Assembly (NCBI GenBank): GCA_964036295.1
Contig: OZ038466.1
Location: forward strand, 21,938,597-22,002,596
DNA: 64,000 nt
Direction of reading: 5' to 3'
DNA from: Plumapathes pennacea
Taxonomy: Eukaryota; Cnidaria; Anthozoa; Antipatharia; Myriopathidae
The notes below the pieces were generated by a model. It was not told the origin of the DNA and ran no database searches. It saw only the letters and a list, made by a program, of their open reading frames with translations. Positions 10,180-22,405 of this stretch are shown in pieces. Each line of letters starts with the position of its first letter. Position 1 is the first letter of the stretch. The translations under genes were made by a program, and so were the position numbers.

Positions 10180-13100
10180 TTATTTGCCTGAAGGAAAAGA
10201 AAGGCGAAACTTCAGACAGAATTACATGGGTAATGGCGGAAACCGCTGACCAACGGAAGTGACGTCAAGGGCGTAAATATCACGTTTGTACTTACGGCAG
10301 CCACGTTCATCGCTCGCGTCTCCACAATCATCAAATGAATCACATTTAACTTTTAGTGTTACGCAATGCCCATTGTTACAGGTAAACTCCGACGCCGGAC
10401 AAGTGGACACTGAAGAAGAGAAGAGAATAACAAGTTATTTCTGCCTGTAAATGCACGTGCAGTGCAAATGGTGGCAACTCACCACAGCCCTTTTCGTCGC
10501 TGTTGTCTCCACAGTCGTCTTTTTTGTTGCATCGTAGCCCCTCGTCTACGCATGCGCCGTTCTCGCACGTGAACTTGGAACAAGTTGGCGCGCTTGGAGC
10601 TGAAGACAAAAACGCACGTTTTGTCGTTGACCTGATATTTAAGCTTACAAATGATTGGTTAAAACCAAAGTAATTACAGCATCAATCACAAAGAGCAAGA
10701 ACCAGCCAAAGGCAAAGGTAAGTTGTGATTGGTTCAGTTTTACTTTAATGAAAAGACCAATCAGCAGTACGATAAAAGTATCCCTAGATGCATACAGTCA
10801 ACTCTCACTAAGCAGACACCTGTCATGCAGATTTGGTCCTTGCCGATTTTCACTTGTTTTTCTGTAACTGAACTCTCTCTAAGGCGGACACTAAATGCTA
10901 GTCCCGAGGGTGTCCGCCTAAGAGAGAGTTCACTTTATTTTGTAAAAACTCCTTTTGGATGGAAGTTTGGTATACCAAGGGAAGAACTTTATGTTTTTTA
11001 AAGTAAAGTTAGTCAAACTATATAGTACATTAAATTATCCCTTATGCACAGTTGGACTTATAGCAGCTTGGTATGCACGATGGATATTCATGATACGTCT
11101 GGATGAATTAAGACAGCATACCTTCGCATACTGGCATTTTGTTACTCCAGCGTTTGTCGGCTTCACAAGTAATGATCCTGGCACCCACTAATGTGAAGTT
11201 TTTCTTGCAGCTGAACTGAACGTATCCTTTATAGTAGAAGCTTCCGACCACTTTTTCTTTCTCTCCATTTCTTGGAATTCCTGGATCTCCGCAATTGACC
11301 GCTAAAGATGAGACGGAAACAGACGAGGAGTTACCGGTATCCCGAAGGTCTTTGCGCAAGGAATGGTATCAAACTGATGTTACTTAATTTGTCGCTAAAG
11401 GTCTTCACTGGGCATGTTTGTGGTTTGCGTATGGGAGTAAGTTGGGAGAGGGTGGGTTAATTATTGGAGTAGGTTTTGCGTCTAAGATGTGGGGGCTCTT
11501 TTGGGGGAAGGAAGGAGGGAGGGTGGGGGGTTTCACGATATTGCCGAGCTCAACATTCTAGTTCTGATCGAGGCTAGCATTCCACTGAACATTGTAGATC
11601 AATCAGAGAGCAGCTCCATGCACGGCAAGTGACAATTGCAACAATAAGATAGTCGTATTTCTTATGAGTGGGGCTTTTGAGTTATAAATAACATCATATT
11701 AGTGTATTGTGGGAATGTGTACTGCTCTGTTTTTACACACCTGTACAATTTGGCGTTTTGTCGCTCCACTGGCCATTCAAGCATTGAATAGCGACGACGT
11801 CTGCAAGTTCATAGCCGTCCTCACAAGCAAAGAACACAAACTCTCCATGCCCCGTGTTGTTATTCAAACGTCTTCCCTTGAGCGGACGACCGGGATTATT
11901 ACAGGAAGCTGAAAAAAAGAAGCTTTATTTAGGAAAGAACCATAGATTATCATGGCAGAAATCTGGTAAACAGTTGACAACGTGCTCTAATTGAACAAGA
12001 GAAAGCACTCCTCTGTTACAGACCCGGTAAGATCTGGATGTTCACAGGTTTTCGGCAAAAACTTCGTCAGGTCAGGAAATTTTCCGTCAGGTTAAAATTT
12101 CTCAGTTTTATTCCATATTCCACCGGGGAGGTAAAAAGTACACCAGGATACCAGGGAGGATAAAAACTATAGACAGGTAAAATAAAAACGTTAACTAAGG
12201 GCCCAGGTAGGCTAAAATTTCCCCAGGGAGGGGAAAAAATCTCACCAGGTCGGGTTTCACCAGGTCTGTTGCAGAGGGGTGTGAGAAAATTACCAAGGGA
12301 ATTCAATCTGATTCCATCGTACTGTCTTTGGCGTTAGCAGTGTGAATGTCCCACTTAATAATGCTGTAACGACCTTGTACCTAAACACTATATCAGTATA
12401 TTCAAGCACAGGTTTTGCCTTAACAAACAGGATTCGTACGGCCTCTCCAAAACAAAATTCAAGGACTAATCTGATTTCATATAAACCTTCAAGACCAATG
12501 TGAATGTTTTCAAGAGCTTAATATTATGTGACCCCCCCCCCCTTCCAAAAAAAAAAAAAAAAAAAAAAATTAAAAAAATTGAAGATTTTCTCCTCAATTG
12601 AGAGAACCTGAACAGTTTTCTCTAAAGTTGTTTTCCGAAAAGCGTTTGACTTTCAGGGACTTTTCAAGGACTGCTACTATGAAATCCAAAGGACTTTTCA
12701 AGACATCATTATACGAATTCAAGGACTTGTGATTGAGTGAACCTTACATCCCCTATCACAAATGAAGTAAATCTCACCGCAGTTGGCTTCGTCACTTCCA
12801 TCACCGCATTCTACTGTTGCATCACAAATCCACTTTCGGTCAATGCACGACTTCTGGTCAGCGCACATCCACTCGCTCATATTACAACGCAGCGGAGCAA
12901 CAGTTGCTTTCTCAGTGGGGACTGGGGAGAGGAGTACTGTGAGTTAATCACTTGAGTAAACAGTGATATTTTATACCTTTCTCGATTACAAATCTCTTTA
13001 GTTTTCTATGTGCGTGAAAAGAGGTGGCGGTGGAAATTTAACGACGGATCGGGAGAACAAAATACGCTGTTTTTGCCAAAGACGTGCGGCACGTCTTTCT

Positions 13101-14161
13101 TGCAGAACAAAACTTAAAAATCCGTTTGTGGTACGACAAAACAGTTCTCTTTCAACCGGTTAGCGACGGGAGCGCGTAAAAGGGGACTCAGCCGGGACTC
13201 AGGCGAAATGTTTCGCTCTAGTTCCATTCCGTACGTGCGCTCGCGTCGCTGCGGAAAAAAAGGGGACTGTTTTGCAGTCTACAAGCAGCGCGACTTAAAA
13301 GTGACTTGTAACATATTCTGAAGCAATCTCAGCTTACCCATGGTTTGGCAGTTGTCTTCATCAGATCTATCGGGACAGTCTCCGTTGCCGTCGCATTTGA
13401 ATCGCTTAGGAATGCAGTTGCTGCTGGAAACACACTTGAACTCGTTGTTTCCACACGCGCCTCCCTCTATGAAGGAAAGATAAAAAGGGTGGGTTAGCTA
13501 TGTAGTTACCACAAACTTTCACGCACACAAAAAAGCAGAAAATACCAATTTTCCCGTCAGTTGCACAACCCACTAGACCATCTGTTTTGAGATGGTGTGG
13601 CTGGATATTTGAGTCAGTCATACATCATGAGCTAAGCTGTATAGCGGAGCAAGGAAAGGAGGAGACAGGGGAGAGGATGTGCCGCCACGCTGGTTAATCA
13701 CGCCAGGCGCGAGCTCCACGCGCAATGCAACATATGACATGAGGACAGATGTCCCGGGTCAGCAGTGAGATACAAGTGCATATGAGTACGTACGGCATCC
13801 GCGCTCGTCGCTGCTGTCCCCACAGTCGTCTTCATAATCACACAGGAAGTCACGTGTTACGCATTGGCCGTTGTCGCACTTGAACTCTGATTTGGAGCAA
13901 GTCGGGGCTGGAAGTGAAAAAGGAACTTAATAAAAAAGGCACTGAAAGTATGGGTGCCGTGGGCATTAAAAGTTACTAAACTTGGCTTTGTTACACTAAG
14001 ATTATGACATGACGAGAGCGAAGAATGCTCAAAAGTTGAAAGTATACGCTTAGTGTTCGCTGTCCGAAGATTTCCTTGTCAGATTGTATTATATTTTGAC
14101 TAGAGCTGTACCCCGCCGTCTTCAAATATTTTGACATAATTTCAGAGTGGTGAAGGACAAA

Positions 14162-14195
<34 letters not shown>

Positions 14196-15912
14196 CGAGA
14201 GAGCCTTGTAGTTCCCACTTTGCCCGTTTTGGTGTGACTTAAGATCAGCCTTTCAAAACTGGATAGTCTCTATTTGCTGTCCTGCAGGGTGGTCGGCTAA
14301 CCGGAGTGAAACTTCAAAGGTGGTCGCGGTGAGGGTCAAGGTCAATTATGACCAAGAGGTTTCAAGTATTGTGGTCGAAGATCACTTCGGTATTTTGCTC
14401 AAGGAAATTCCGGTTTCCCAATTGTTGTTGAGCACGCAGCAGTCGACTCCTGGATTTGCCTTCGTCACTGCAGCTCAATAGAATGTTGAACTGCCCGAAC
14501 CGGCCCCAATGCAACATGGAAGACAGAAATCACAAAGTGTGTTGTCTCCTTTCTTCTTTGGGTACACGTCAGTTCAGCCTTCAAAGTGATTCGATTATGC
14601 CTACCGCGATTACATCGCTCTATAGCGGACAGCATGCAGATTTGGTCCTTGCCGATTTTTATTTGTTTCTCTGTAACTGAACTCTTTGCAAGGAGGACAA
14701 CTCTCTAGGACGGACACCAGATGCTAGTCCGGAGGGTGTCCGCCTTCGAGAGAGATCACTGTAGACTGGTCAATTTGGATGCGTACCACGTTAAACTTAG
14801 GGAGCTGGGGTATCTCAATGGTCTTGTACTTCGGCTCTCTTGCTTTTCAAAAAAAAAAAAAAAAAAAAGCCCGACTATCAGGTTTTCTGACTCTGAATAG
14901 CTGTTGCGTGAAAACGGCCTTCGAAACTTTTCAGCACTCACGCGGATTCTCAATTTCCGATTGTTCACTGTTTTAAAAATACTCTCATTGTTGACCGACC
15001 CGACCACGGCAATTTACAATAATCCAAAATATCATGCCACCGTCAAACAGTCGTGGATAATTCTGCTGATTCAGTATTAATACGCGTTGAGTCTGCGGAA
15101 GACACAATCCCCAAAACATACACTTCACATGTGGTTGCGACATCTGATCCACCCTCTGGCAATTAACCAGCCTTCTATCAAAATGTTTTCTTGATAAAAT
15201 GAGAAATTCAGAGAAAAGCTATCCTCCTTAATCTCTTTCCCAACTCAGTGTGCTCAGAAATTTATGAAAGCGAAACTCATATATTGCATATCAAAAGTTT
15301 CCGAAATTGCAACACAGCTGCGCACATTTTGGCTGACATTTGGCAGATCAACTTTTCTTGGAGTGTTTTCCTGTCACGGCGCCAGGTCATGATGGTATTA
15401 TTTGCAAGGTTCTTTTTACTGCTGTCGTAACATTCTCGAATGGATTGTCCGGACTTCTGTCTTTCCACAAGATAAATGCCGCAAATGTCATGGGTGGGGT
15501 GGGGGGCGGGGTGGAGGTGGAGCGAAGAAAAGAATGTCTTTAGAGCGGCCCAGTAAATCTCTCCAGCTTTGCTCCAAAAGCAAAGGCTCAGGTTTCATGC
15601 TGGCAACTAAGAAATATAAACATTGGTACGTAAACTTGGCAGAACAGAAGATGCCTTTCAATTGTTGACTGGCTGAAAGTTTGCCACGAACATCCCTCCT
15701 ATTAACACAGTTGAATGCTTAGATTTCAATTGATTCTGCCCTAACGACAGTCGAAAATGGAGATGACACGGATTTATGGGAATTTCGACGGGTCCGTTTC
15801 TGCCTAAAGCTGCGTTAAATCTGCTCTGACAAGCCCCCAAACGTCACATACCTGATGCCACAACGTGATAAAACAAGACGTAGTAGATCACAAGAAAGAA
15901 ACGCGTGCCCAT
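10180..15912 (-). CDS. Secreted modular protein: 3 LDLa, 2 sushi (CCP), 2 LDLa
   Basis: Nine coding exons join in phase into 344 residues: 15852-15912, 13794-13907, 13338-13466, 12778-12921, 11741-11908, 11122-11301, 10483-10599, 10296-10409 and 10180-10187. Exon 1 encodes a signal peptide ([20 protein letters not shown]). Modules follow at residues 21-58, 59-101 and 102-149 (LDLa), 150-205 and 206-265 (sushi/CCP, four-Cys pattern with a late Trp), then 266-304 and 305-342 (LDLa). Calcium-binding signatures such as [12 protein letters not shown] and [12 protein letters not shown] are intact. Every internal exon is a multiple of three and starts and ends in phase 1, the classic layout for exon shuffling. 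The last exon carries only the final codons and the TAA. There is no transmembrane segment, so it is presumably extracellular, possibly a lectin-pathway-like or lipoprotein-binding partner; the function is not known. Confidence 0.9.
10797..10932. repeat. GTCCGCC-family MITE copy 1
   Basis: The copy starts CAGTCAACTCTCACTAAGC and ends GTCCGCCTAAGAGAGAGTTC, so the CTCTCT-rich ends are inverted repeats. Copies of the same family lie at about 14,600, 18,050, 44,872 and 57,855. This one is in an intron of the LDLa/sushi gene. It is noncoding. Confidence 0.7.
12540..12570. repeat. Poly-C and poly-A tract
   Basis: A short C run followed by about 22 A within an intron of the LDLa/sushi gene. Nearby intronic sequence at 12,000-12,300 contains repeated AGGTAAAA/CCAGG words of uncertain origin. 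Confidence 0.6.
14164..14194. repeat. Poly-A tract in intron
   Basis: A run of about 31 A in the long first intron (13,908-15,851) of the LDLa/sushi gene. No SINE or LINE body recognisable to me precedes it. Apart from this tract and the MITE at about 14,600, I see nothing else in that intron. Confidence 0.7.
14607..14766. repeat. GTCCGCC-family MITE copy 2
   Basis: Contains GCAGATTTGGTCCTTGCCGATTTT and CGGACACCAGATGCTAGTCC-type sequence shared with the copy at 10,797, ending GTCCGCCTTCGAGAGAGATC. It lies in the first intron of the LDLa/sushi gene and is diverged. Confidence 0.65.
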
Positions 15913-16010
15913 CTTCACAAAACCAGCAACACTCTCTCCTCCAACCTTCGCAAACAACGAGACTGACGAACTGACAGAGCGGACGGAGTCTCACATCATA
16001 TCACGCCACA

Positions 16011-16018
16011 TGACGTCA
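16011..16018. promoter_or_regulatory. CRE palindrome upstream of the LDLa/sushi gene
   Basis: TGACGTCA lies 99 bases upstream of the start codon at 15,912. This matches the spacing of the proximal CRE in front of the neighbouring adhesion GPCR. It is a consensus CREB/ATF site; use in vivo is inferred only. Confidence 0.45.
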
Positions 16019-16982
16019 TTTGCACACCACAGGACACTGGCGCCCCCGCTCATGAGCCTCGGTGTTTACTAAAGCCAGGAGACTGGGCTGCCTGTGGTCA
16101 CAGAGGCAGTGTCCGAGAGCCCTCGCTTGCGAAAAAGAAAATGCCCACAAAAACAGGATGGCATCTTAATTTGCGCTCCGCGTGAATGCATGCATGGAAG
16201 TCATGCCAAAAACACACCGACGCAGTTTTCTATGCAAAGATCCGGAAATAGAAAGCCCGTATAAAGTTGCTTTTAAATCGGACACTAGAGACAGCAAGTC
16301 TAAGATCTGCATTAGGGCTTATTTATAGAAGCGTTGTATTTTTGTTTACATTGAAAGTACGAGAAAAAGTAATACAAGGATTATCTCCTTCTTTTAATCA
16401 GCATTTTCTGAATATCTCAGGATACGGACCGGTTGCGATGAGTGACTGTCCACAAATTTCCCACGGTTGGATGTGTGAGGAGTATTAACTATACAGCAAA
16501 ACCACAAACATCGGAAAAGCACTCCCACGTTGCGGAACAACACAACGCTGAAAAATGAACATATATAAATGAAAATAACAATAAAAAATAGACAGGAATT
16601 TTGAAGTTTTAATACAAAGGAATGTTTCTGAGCCTGAACTTTGGTGAATGCGATTTTTTTGCAACACGACCAATTGAAGTTTTTCAAGCCGGACTCAGCT
16701 ACAGGGTTGATCGTCTGTGTTAGAACTCCTCTAACCTGCGAAAATACTCCTGGCCCATCCCTGGGCTGATTTCAGACAGCTGTTTTCGCAGGCTCACCTC
16801 GGAGACCCAGGAGCAGATCGTAGGGCGGCGGGCAAAAAATGGCGAAGGGAGAGGGGAGGAGAGAACCATAACCCTCTCTACTTCCCCCTCCGCCGCCGTT
16901 TTGCCCGCCGCTTCACGATCTGCCCCTGGGCGCTATGTAGTCCGCTCACTTTAGGACATCATTGGCGTATCCTTCCCGGGGT
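16019..16982. other. Intergenic region, no gene recognised
   Basis: The gap between the LDLa/sushi promoter and the BRX1 stop codon. Apart from the MITE-like repeat at 16,733-16,937 I see no exon, RNA gene or conserved signal. The short frames here lack domains. Confidence 0.6.
16733..16937. repeat. MITE-like inverted repeats
   Basis: Two overlapping inverted structures. One runs from ACCTGCGAAAA to TTTTCGCAGGC. The second pairs CCAGGAGCAGATCGT and GGCGGCGGGCAAAA with TTTTGCCCGCCGC and ACGATCTGCCCCTGG. No coding capacity. It lies just 3' of BRX1. Confidence 0.65.
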
Positions 16983-19900
16983 CTATTTTCTGCCTTTCCG
17001 AGCCGCAGACTTGCTGTCAAGATCCGATTGTGTGATGGTATGGAACACGCTGTCCACATCTTCGTCGTTGTCAAACGCGTCTTTGTTGGCTTCTCGCCGG
17101 TATTTCAGCGCCTGCTTTGATTCCACTCTGTTGATATACCGCTGAGCTGCTTCCTGGCGCACCAAGCGTCGATGCTACAGCAGCGGGAAAATAAAAATAA
17201 AGAAAACAGTTTACGAGAAAACAAAACAACAGATTGCACGGTACAGAAGCAAGATAAAAAAGCTAAAATACACCGAACACCTTGTGGATTAGCTTTAGCC
17301 CGTCGATACGAAGAGCAAACGACGACTCTTTCGATCTTCCGGCCGCAGAGAAAATTGGGGTGAGTAAAAAAATGGGGTGGGGGTGAGAGGGGAAGATCAG
17401 GCATTTTTATCTTCCGTCTACACAAAACGATAGAATATTCGATGATGAAACGCTCCGTTCTGTTTCCGTGACTAAAAAAACGCGATTCTTTTAAAATAAA
17501 ACTAGTCCGTGTAAACCCGACTTCCATGCAATCGCGAACGTTCAAAATTGTCTTTGGGTCTGTCTGACTGTGAGACAGAGATTTAATCTGTCTGTATGAT
17601 CTCCGGATTACAGGCATTGCGGTGAAGCAAATACGCGATTGAAAATCGCGTGATGAGTTCCTTACCTCGTTGGGGGACTGGTAATTAGGGTTGTCAAACA
17701 GCGTCGGGTCGCCGAAACTTCCCTCGAAGATTTTGACGAGGTTGAGCACAAAGCGTGGCCCTAAACACAAGGAAGCAAAACAGCTCAATTGTAAGACTAT
17801 GCACAACGACACCATGCGAAAATGAAGACTGAAGCAAGCACAACAAAACAGGAATGCAGATGCAGAGAGGGACAAAAAGATAATCCGCAGAAAACTACGC
17901 AGTTAAGAAAACAGACAAGTTAAAGCCACTACGCATTCCAAAGTTTAACCTCCGTAAAACTTTTTCCACTGCACGACTGTTTAAGCGTGAGGACCGAGTA
18001 CAGCAATCAAAGTTTAGAAATTTTGTAAGCTGACACCCTTGGGAAGCAAAAAATGTATCCGTGAATGGAAATGTCCGCCTACGAGATGTGTAAATTCAGA
18101 ACTTGACTAAGCTAGAGTTTTAACGGGGCTTCGTACAGGTGTCCGTTTATAGAGCTGTCCGCTTACGAGTGTCCACCCGAGAGCTTCGACTATAACGAGA
18201 ACGGAGGCGTGAAAAAGCAATCCCTTCTGACTATAGCACAAATAGGAAGAGTGGAGAGAACACAGTCAAAGAAACTGACCTATTTCGAGCAGTGATCCAT
18301 CTTCTTCAACAATCTGAAACCCAAATGACACAGATTCGTGTTAATAGAGAAAGGTCAAGTAGATATACAGAGGACAGTAGACACACAAAGAAACGGAAAA
18401 TGCAGGGAACGCTCATGTTATGTAGACAGACATGCAAAAAAGAAGACTGAGTGCAGGAATCAAACCAGGCTGCTTTGGTGATTATGTCATTTGATCACCA
18501 CAGACAACAGACTGAAATATATTCAGAGATAAACAATTCAGAGAGTGTTGACTTGAGGTACAGTATTGGCCTTCTGTTTCTTTATACATAAATCTAAGAC
18601 AGAGCAAGGAAAAATTGACAGACAGAGACTAGAAAGCCGGACACACATACAGAGATAAACAATGTAACGAGAACTGCCTCAAGAGACAGCCACATCACAT
18701 GCAGACACACATGCGACAGAGACAGAAGATGTGCAGTGTACTACACAGTGGAGGGACATGCCAGTCAGAGGATGGACTTCACCTGGAAGTTTCTGAACCA
18801 GATCCTGTTATCTTCCATAGAGAAAGACAAAATATGGTCCACAAAGGGCTTGCTTTTTGGATGATAACATGGTGTACTAAAAATCTGCAGCATGAAGGGA
18901 GAAATACAAAATGACATACTGTACTTGACTACTAGGGTGTGCAGTTGTGTTCAGTGAGAGATTCTAATACTCGCACTGCACAAGGATTAATAATGATGGT
19001 GACCATACAGACTAACTTACTTGGGTCAGCATTTCCTTTAACAAAGAGTAATGTGGAGTGACATCAAAGCCCTGCAAAATGTTAAATCACAGTCAATAAA
19101 AATACAAATTTCAATGCTCTAAAAAAAGAAAAACTAACACACACAGTAATATTTGCCCCGGGATGAGGGATATACACTCATGTTCTGCATGGATACAGTA
19201 TTATAACACTAGACCTCTCCCTCCATACCAGAACTTTCCTAAACTCAAGTGGGGACTTAAAAACAGTTTTCTCTGGAACCAGATGACTTAAACATCATGG
19301 TACTTTTGACAAATTACGAAACTTAAAGCATGTATCATCACCTTTTAACCAAGGTGGTAGGTTCCCATACATATCTTTGTCTATTTAGCATCATTATTTA
19401 CACAACATTTGCCATTCCTCGTTTCACTGCGGCTATTTGAATTACTGTTGGTAAAGGAGTATGCAGTTGTATATATTTACATGTAAGGTACCTTATCAAA
19501 TGATAAGATGGGTCTGGAACCCTTTAGGCAGTTTCCTGTTAGTTTCAGCTCATCCATAGTGTGTACTGGAGGAAAAAGAAGAAATCACCTTATTACAACA
19601 GCTAAAGAAACACAATCATGGAATTTCAACAAAATAAGTATTAACTGTACTTCACTTGCAGAAACACAGTCAATTAACACAACCAAGTTTAACCAATGGA
19701 CTTTCATACCAATCTTAACCAGGCTTTAAAGTAACAAAAAAAAGTTAAAAAAATATGGAAATGTGTTCTACTTACTGTTTTCCACTAAGAACTTTGCTGA
19801 TGGGCCATGTGGAGTACATGAAAACCTACAACAAAGAAGATGGGATTATTTATAGGTACAAATAATTAATAAAAACTGTACAGACAGAATATACTATTTT

Positions 19901-21587
19901 TTATCCTAACTACATTATTACCATGTAACTGACATTCAGCTCTGTTGACATTACCTAGAAGTCTGCTGTACAAATTTATGAGTTTCATAAGTCTTTTAGT
20001 AAAAGCATTCTCAACATACTGTACTCCACGCTCTAACCACTATCAATAAGACACAGTGTACATGTGGTGTACCCTTCACACATACCACATAAACAGATCT
20101 TGCTTCTTTCTCATCTCAAAGAAGATACATTTGTTGCAGTTTTTCATCTCACAGACCTGTAACAAGGATATTTAGCTATCATAAACTTACACGTACAACA
20201 TTGCACGTTTGAGTACGTGCATTTCTAACAGATTGAAGCAAGATTTGTCAGAAAAAAAAAAAAAGACAAGTAAAATAAATACTATACTGGACAATACTGC
20301 AGACATGCTTCTACTACAAACATCTACTATACCGGATTTGATATCAAAATATGTATATATTGTAGAACACGACTGGATTGTACCAGTACAGCAGTTATAA
20401 AACCTACCTCATTGACAACAAAGAGTTTATCTTTTCTGTCCAACTTGGTATCTAAAAATTTGCAATGAACAGACATACTGTCATACACCAAATGCACAGA
20501 ATATACAAAAGGTGTTACCAAGTGAATGCAGTTTTTCCATACAATGCACTCTACCAATGAATTGTATTTATAAGTTGCCAAGCCACTACGGCCCTTGAGC
20601 CAATCTCCTTCAATCTTCCCTACCAAAAAACAAAGACTACGCTCTTAACATTTTTGTTGAGCATGCACTAGCCTATGTGAAGGCAAAAAAAGCCCAAGTT
20701 CTAAGAACATTGTAGGTCAGCAAACTCCCTAACTATACACATTTGGAATCCCTAACTTGTATGACCAGTTTAATGAGACAATAAAACTGACTTGGCTCGT
20801 CTAAATTTTTGGAAGAGCAGCTCACCACATGCTTGATAAAGATCACAGAATTCACTGGAAAACCTTCTTCTATCCATGTTAACTTATTGTTTCTAGTAGG
20901 ACAGATTGAAAGAGGTTCTGCTTACAGGGTACCAAGTCACTTTTTATTTTTCGTATACTTTCATTTAAAAACAGTGCTCCAAAAAATACTCTGCATTATA
21001 TTTATTGAAAATATATTATTTGGAGCATCTATGTATTGATTATAGACAGTGCACATGTAACTGATACAGAGCAACAAATGCACTGCATGCGATGTATATG
21101 TCTTGTGTGCAGTTTGCACTCGCCCAGCTAGAATAGCTTATTAGTTACTCTTGGCTACAGCTATCTTATCCAGATTGATTTTACTGTCTGTGCTCAGCTG
21201 AAACTTAACACAACTCGACCTACAGTTGTAGTACGTACCTGCTTTTGAATGGGGCAACAGCGTCCTCATATCTAGCATCAAATGTCTGGCTCTGGATAGA
21301 AGTTGTATGAAATAACCTGTGAGTCAGGAGCAGACTGAACAGCTATCCAGCAGGAAGCGTACTATTGATTACCTGTGACTTATACCACGTGCGCAAAACA
21401 CCAACACGCGCTGTTTGTTCGTCCATTTTCCCTGCAAAGATAGGGAGTTTGTCTTGTATTATGCATCGAGATGTGCTATTAAATACCAAATTTACAAACG
21501 TACCTTTTTAGATTTCTTTTTGTCGGGCTCTGCGGTATCAATTGCGGTTGTTTCTTCAAGCTTTTCTCTGGGACGCTTTTTCGCCAT
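16983..21587 (-). CDS. BRIX1: Ribosome biogenesis protein BRX1 (Brix domain)
   Basis: Twelve coding exons join in phase into about 302 residues: 21504-21587, 21373-21431, 21239-21291, 20408-20451, 20086-20156, 19776-19825, 19492-19565, 19021-19071, 18783-18884, 18280-18313, 17666-17760 and 16983-17174. Diagnostic stretches in order are GKWTNKQRVLVF, RHLMLDMRTLLPHSKA, LDRKDKLFVVNE, NCNKCIFFEMRKKQDLFMW, PHGPSAKFLVEN, GNCLKGSRPILSFD, RIWFRNFQ and GPRFVLNLVKIFEGSFG, all matching eukaryotic BRX1. The family acts in the nucleolus in maturation of the 60S subunit, with RNA binding through the sigma70-like (Brix) fold. The N-terminus is Lys-rich (MAKKRPRE...). The protein is shorter than human BRIX1 (353 residues), mostly in its tails. 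The start is the first ATG of the only matching frame. Confidence 0.95.
18046..18195. repeat. GTCCGCC-family MITE copy 3 (degenerate)
   Basis: A degenerate relative of the GTCCGCC family (ATGTCCGCCTACGAGA, GGTGTCCGTTTATAGAG, GTCCGCTTACGAG) inside a BRX1 intron. The termini are eroded. Confidence 0.5.
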
Positions 21588-22052
21588 CTTGTTCCTTTTG
21601 GTAGCCGCTGACCACCAAAGGCGATTGCCTGCCGTCGCGGTTGACCAGTGCCCAGGCTACAGACTCCTGGCGCGGACCCCGGCCTATGCATTAAACTCAG
21701 TGATTCCCCCTTTTCTTACCCAAAATCGAGTAGATTCCCCCCTCCCTTTCCCACCCCAATGATAAATAATGACAGATCCCTTATTGAATGCAATGACGCA
21801 CCGTGTCGTCCCGACCTTCATTATTAACCCTTTTACTCCCAAGATCAAAATGCAGACTCTCAAAACTTTTTAAGAAAAAATGTATGAGTGATGTAGTTAG
21901 AATTGAAAGTTTAATCAGGTTTCATCTGAGCAAGGCATGAAAAGCCAAGTTCTTCTCACTCTATGATATCTTTTGGGTGAGAAACTGAAGGAAAAAACTA
22001 GAGCTGATCACTCTTGGGAGTGAATGGAGAAACACACAGGGCTCATTCTTGT

Positions 22053-22369
22053 GGGACTATTGAGTCTCTTCCTATTCCGGAATAGACGGCAATCGTGTGT
22101 TCTTTTGGACCTTTTTTTTTTTTTTGCCAGAATTAATGGAATAGTATTCCGTCCATTCTGCTCCCGATAGAAAAATAGACAGAACCATAGCGGTTTATCC
22201 GGTATGGACAACTGAATAGGCAATAATCGTCTCTTTTTTTTTTTTTTTTTTTTTTTTGCCATCAGCTTATCCGTTTTCGGAATAGCGCAAAGTCTGTTGT
22301 TTTGTTAACTGGTATTGAATCTGTATATTCTGCTATTACTATTCCGGAATAGACAGACAGAATAGTCCC
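22053..22369. mobile_element. MITE with GGGACTATT terminal inverted repeats
   Basis: The left end reads GGGACTATTGAGTCTCTTCC followed by TATTCCGGAATAGAC. The right end, reverse-complemented, begins GGGACTATTCTGTCTGTC followed by TATTCCGGAATAG, giving terminal inverted repeats of about 38 bases. The interior repeats GGAATAG words and two poly-T tracts. It lies between the BRX1 start and the 3' end of the neuropeptide-type GPCR. The poly-Lys frame on the minus strand across the T tracts is spurious. Confidence 0.7.
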
Positions 22370-22405
22370 AAAAAATACATGACAGCACATGGGGCCTATT
22401 AACGC

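Noticed and set aside
17105-17875. 256-codon minus frame across a BRX1 exon
   Set aside because: It runs through introns; only the GPRFVLNLVKIF part is real BRX1, and splice phases support separate exons.
22008-22262. Lys-rich minus-strand frame
   Set aside because: Caused by two poly-T tracts inside a MITE.
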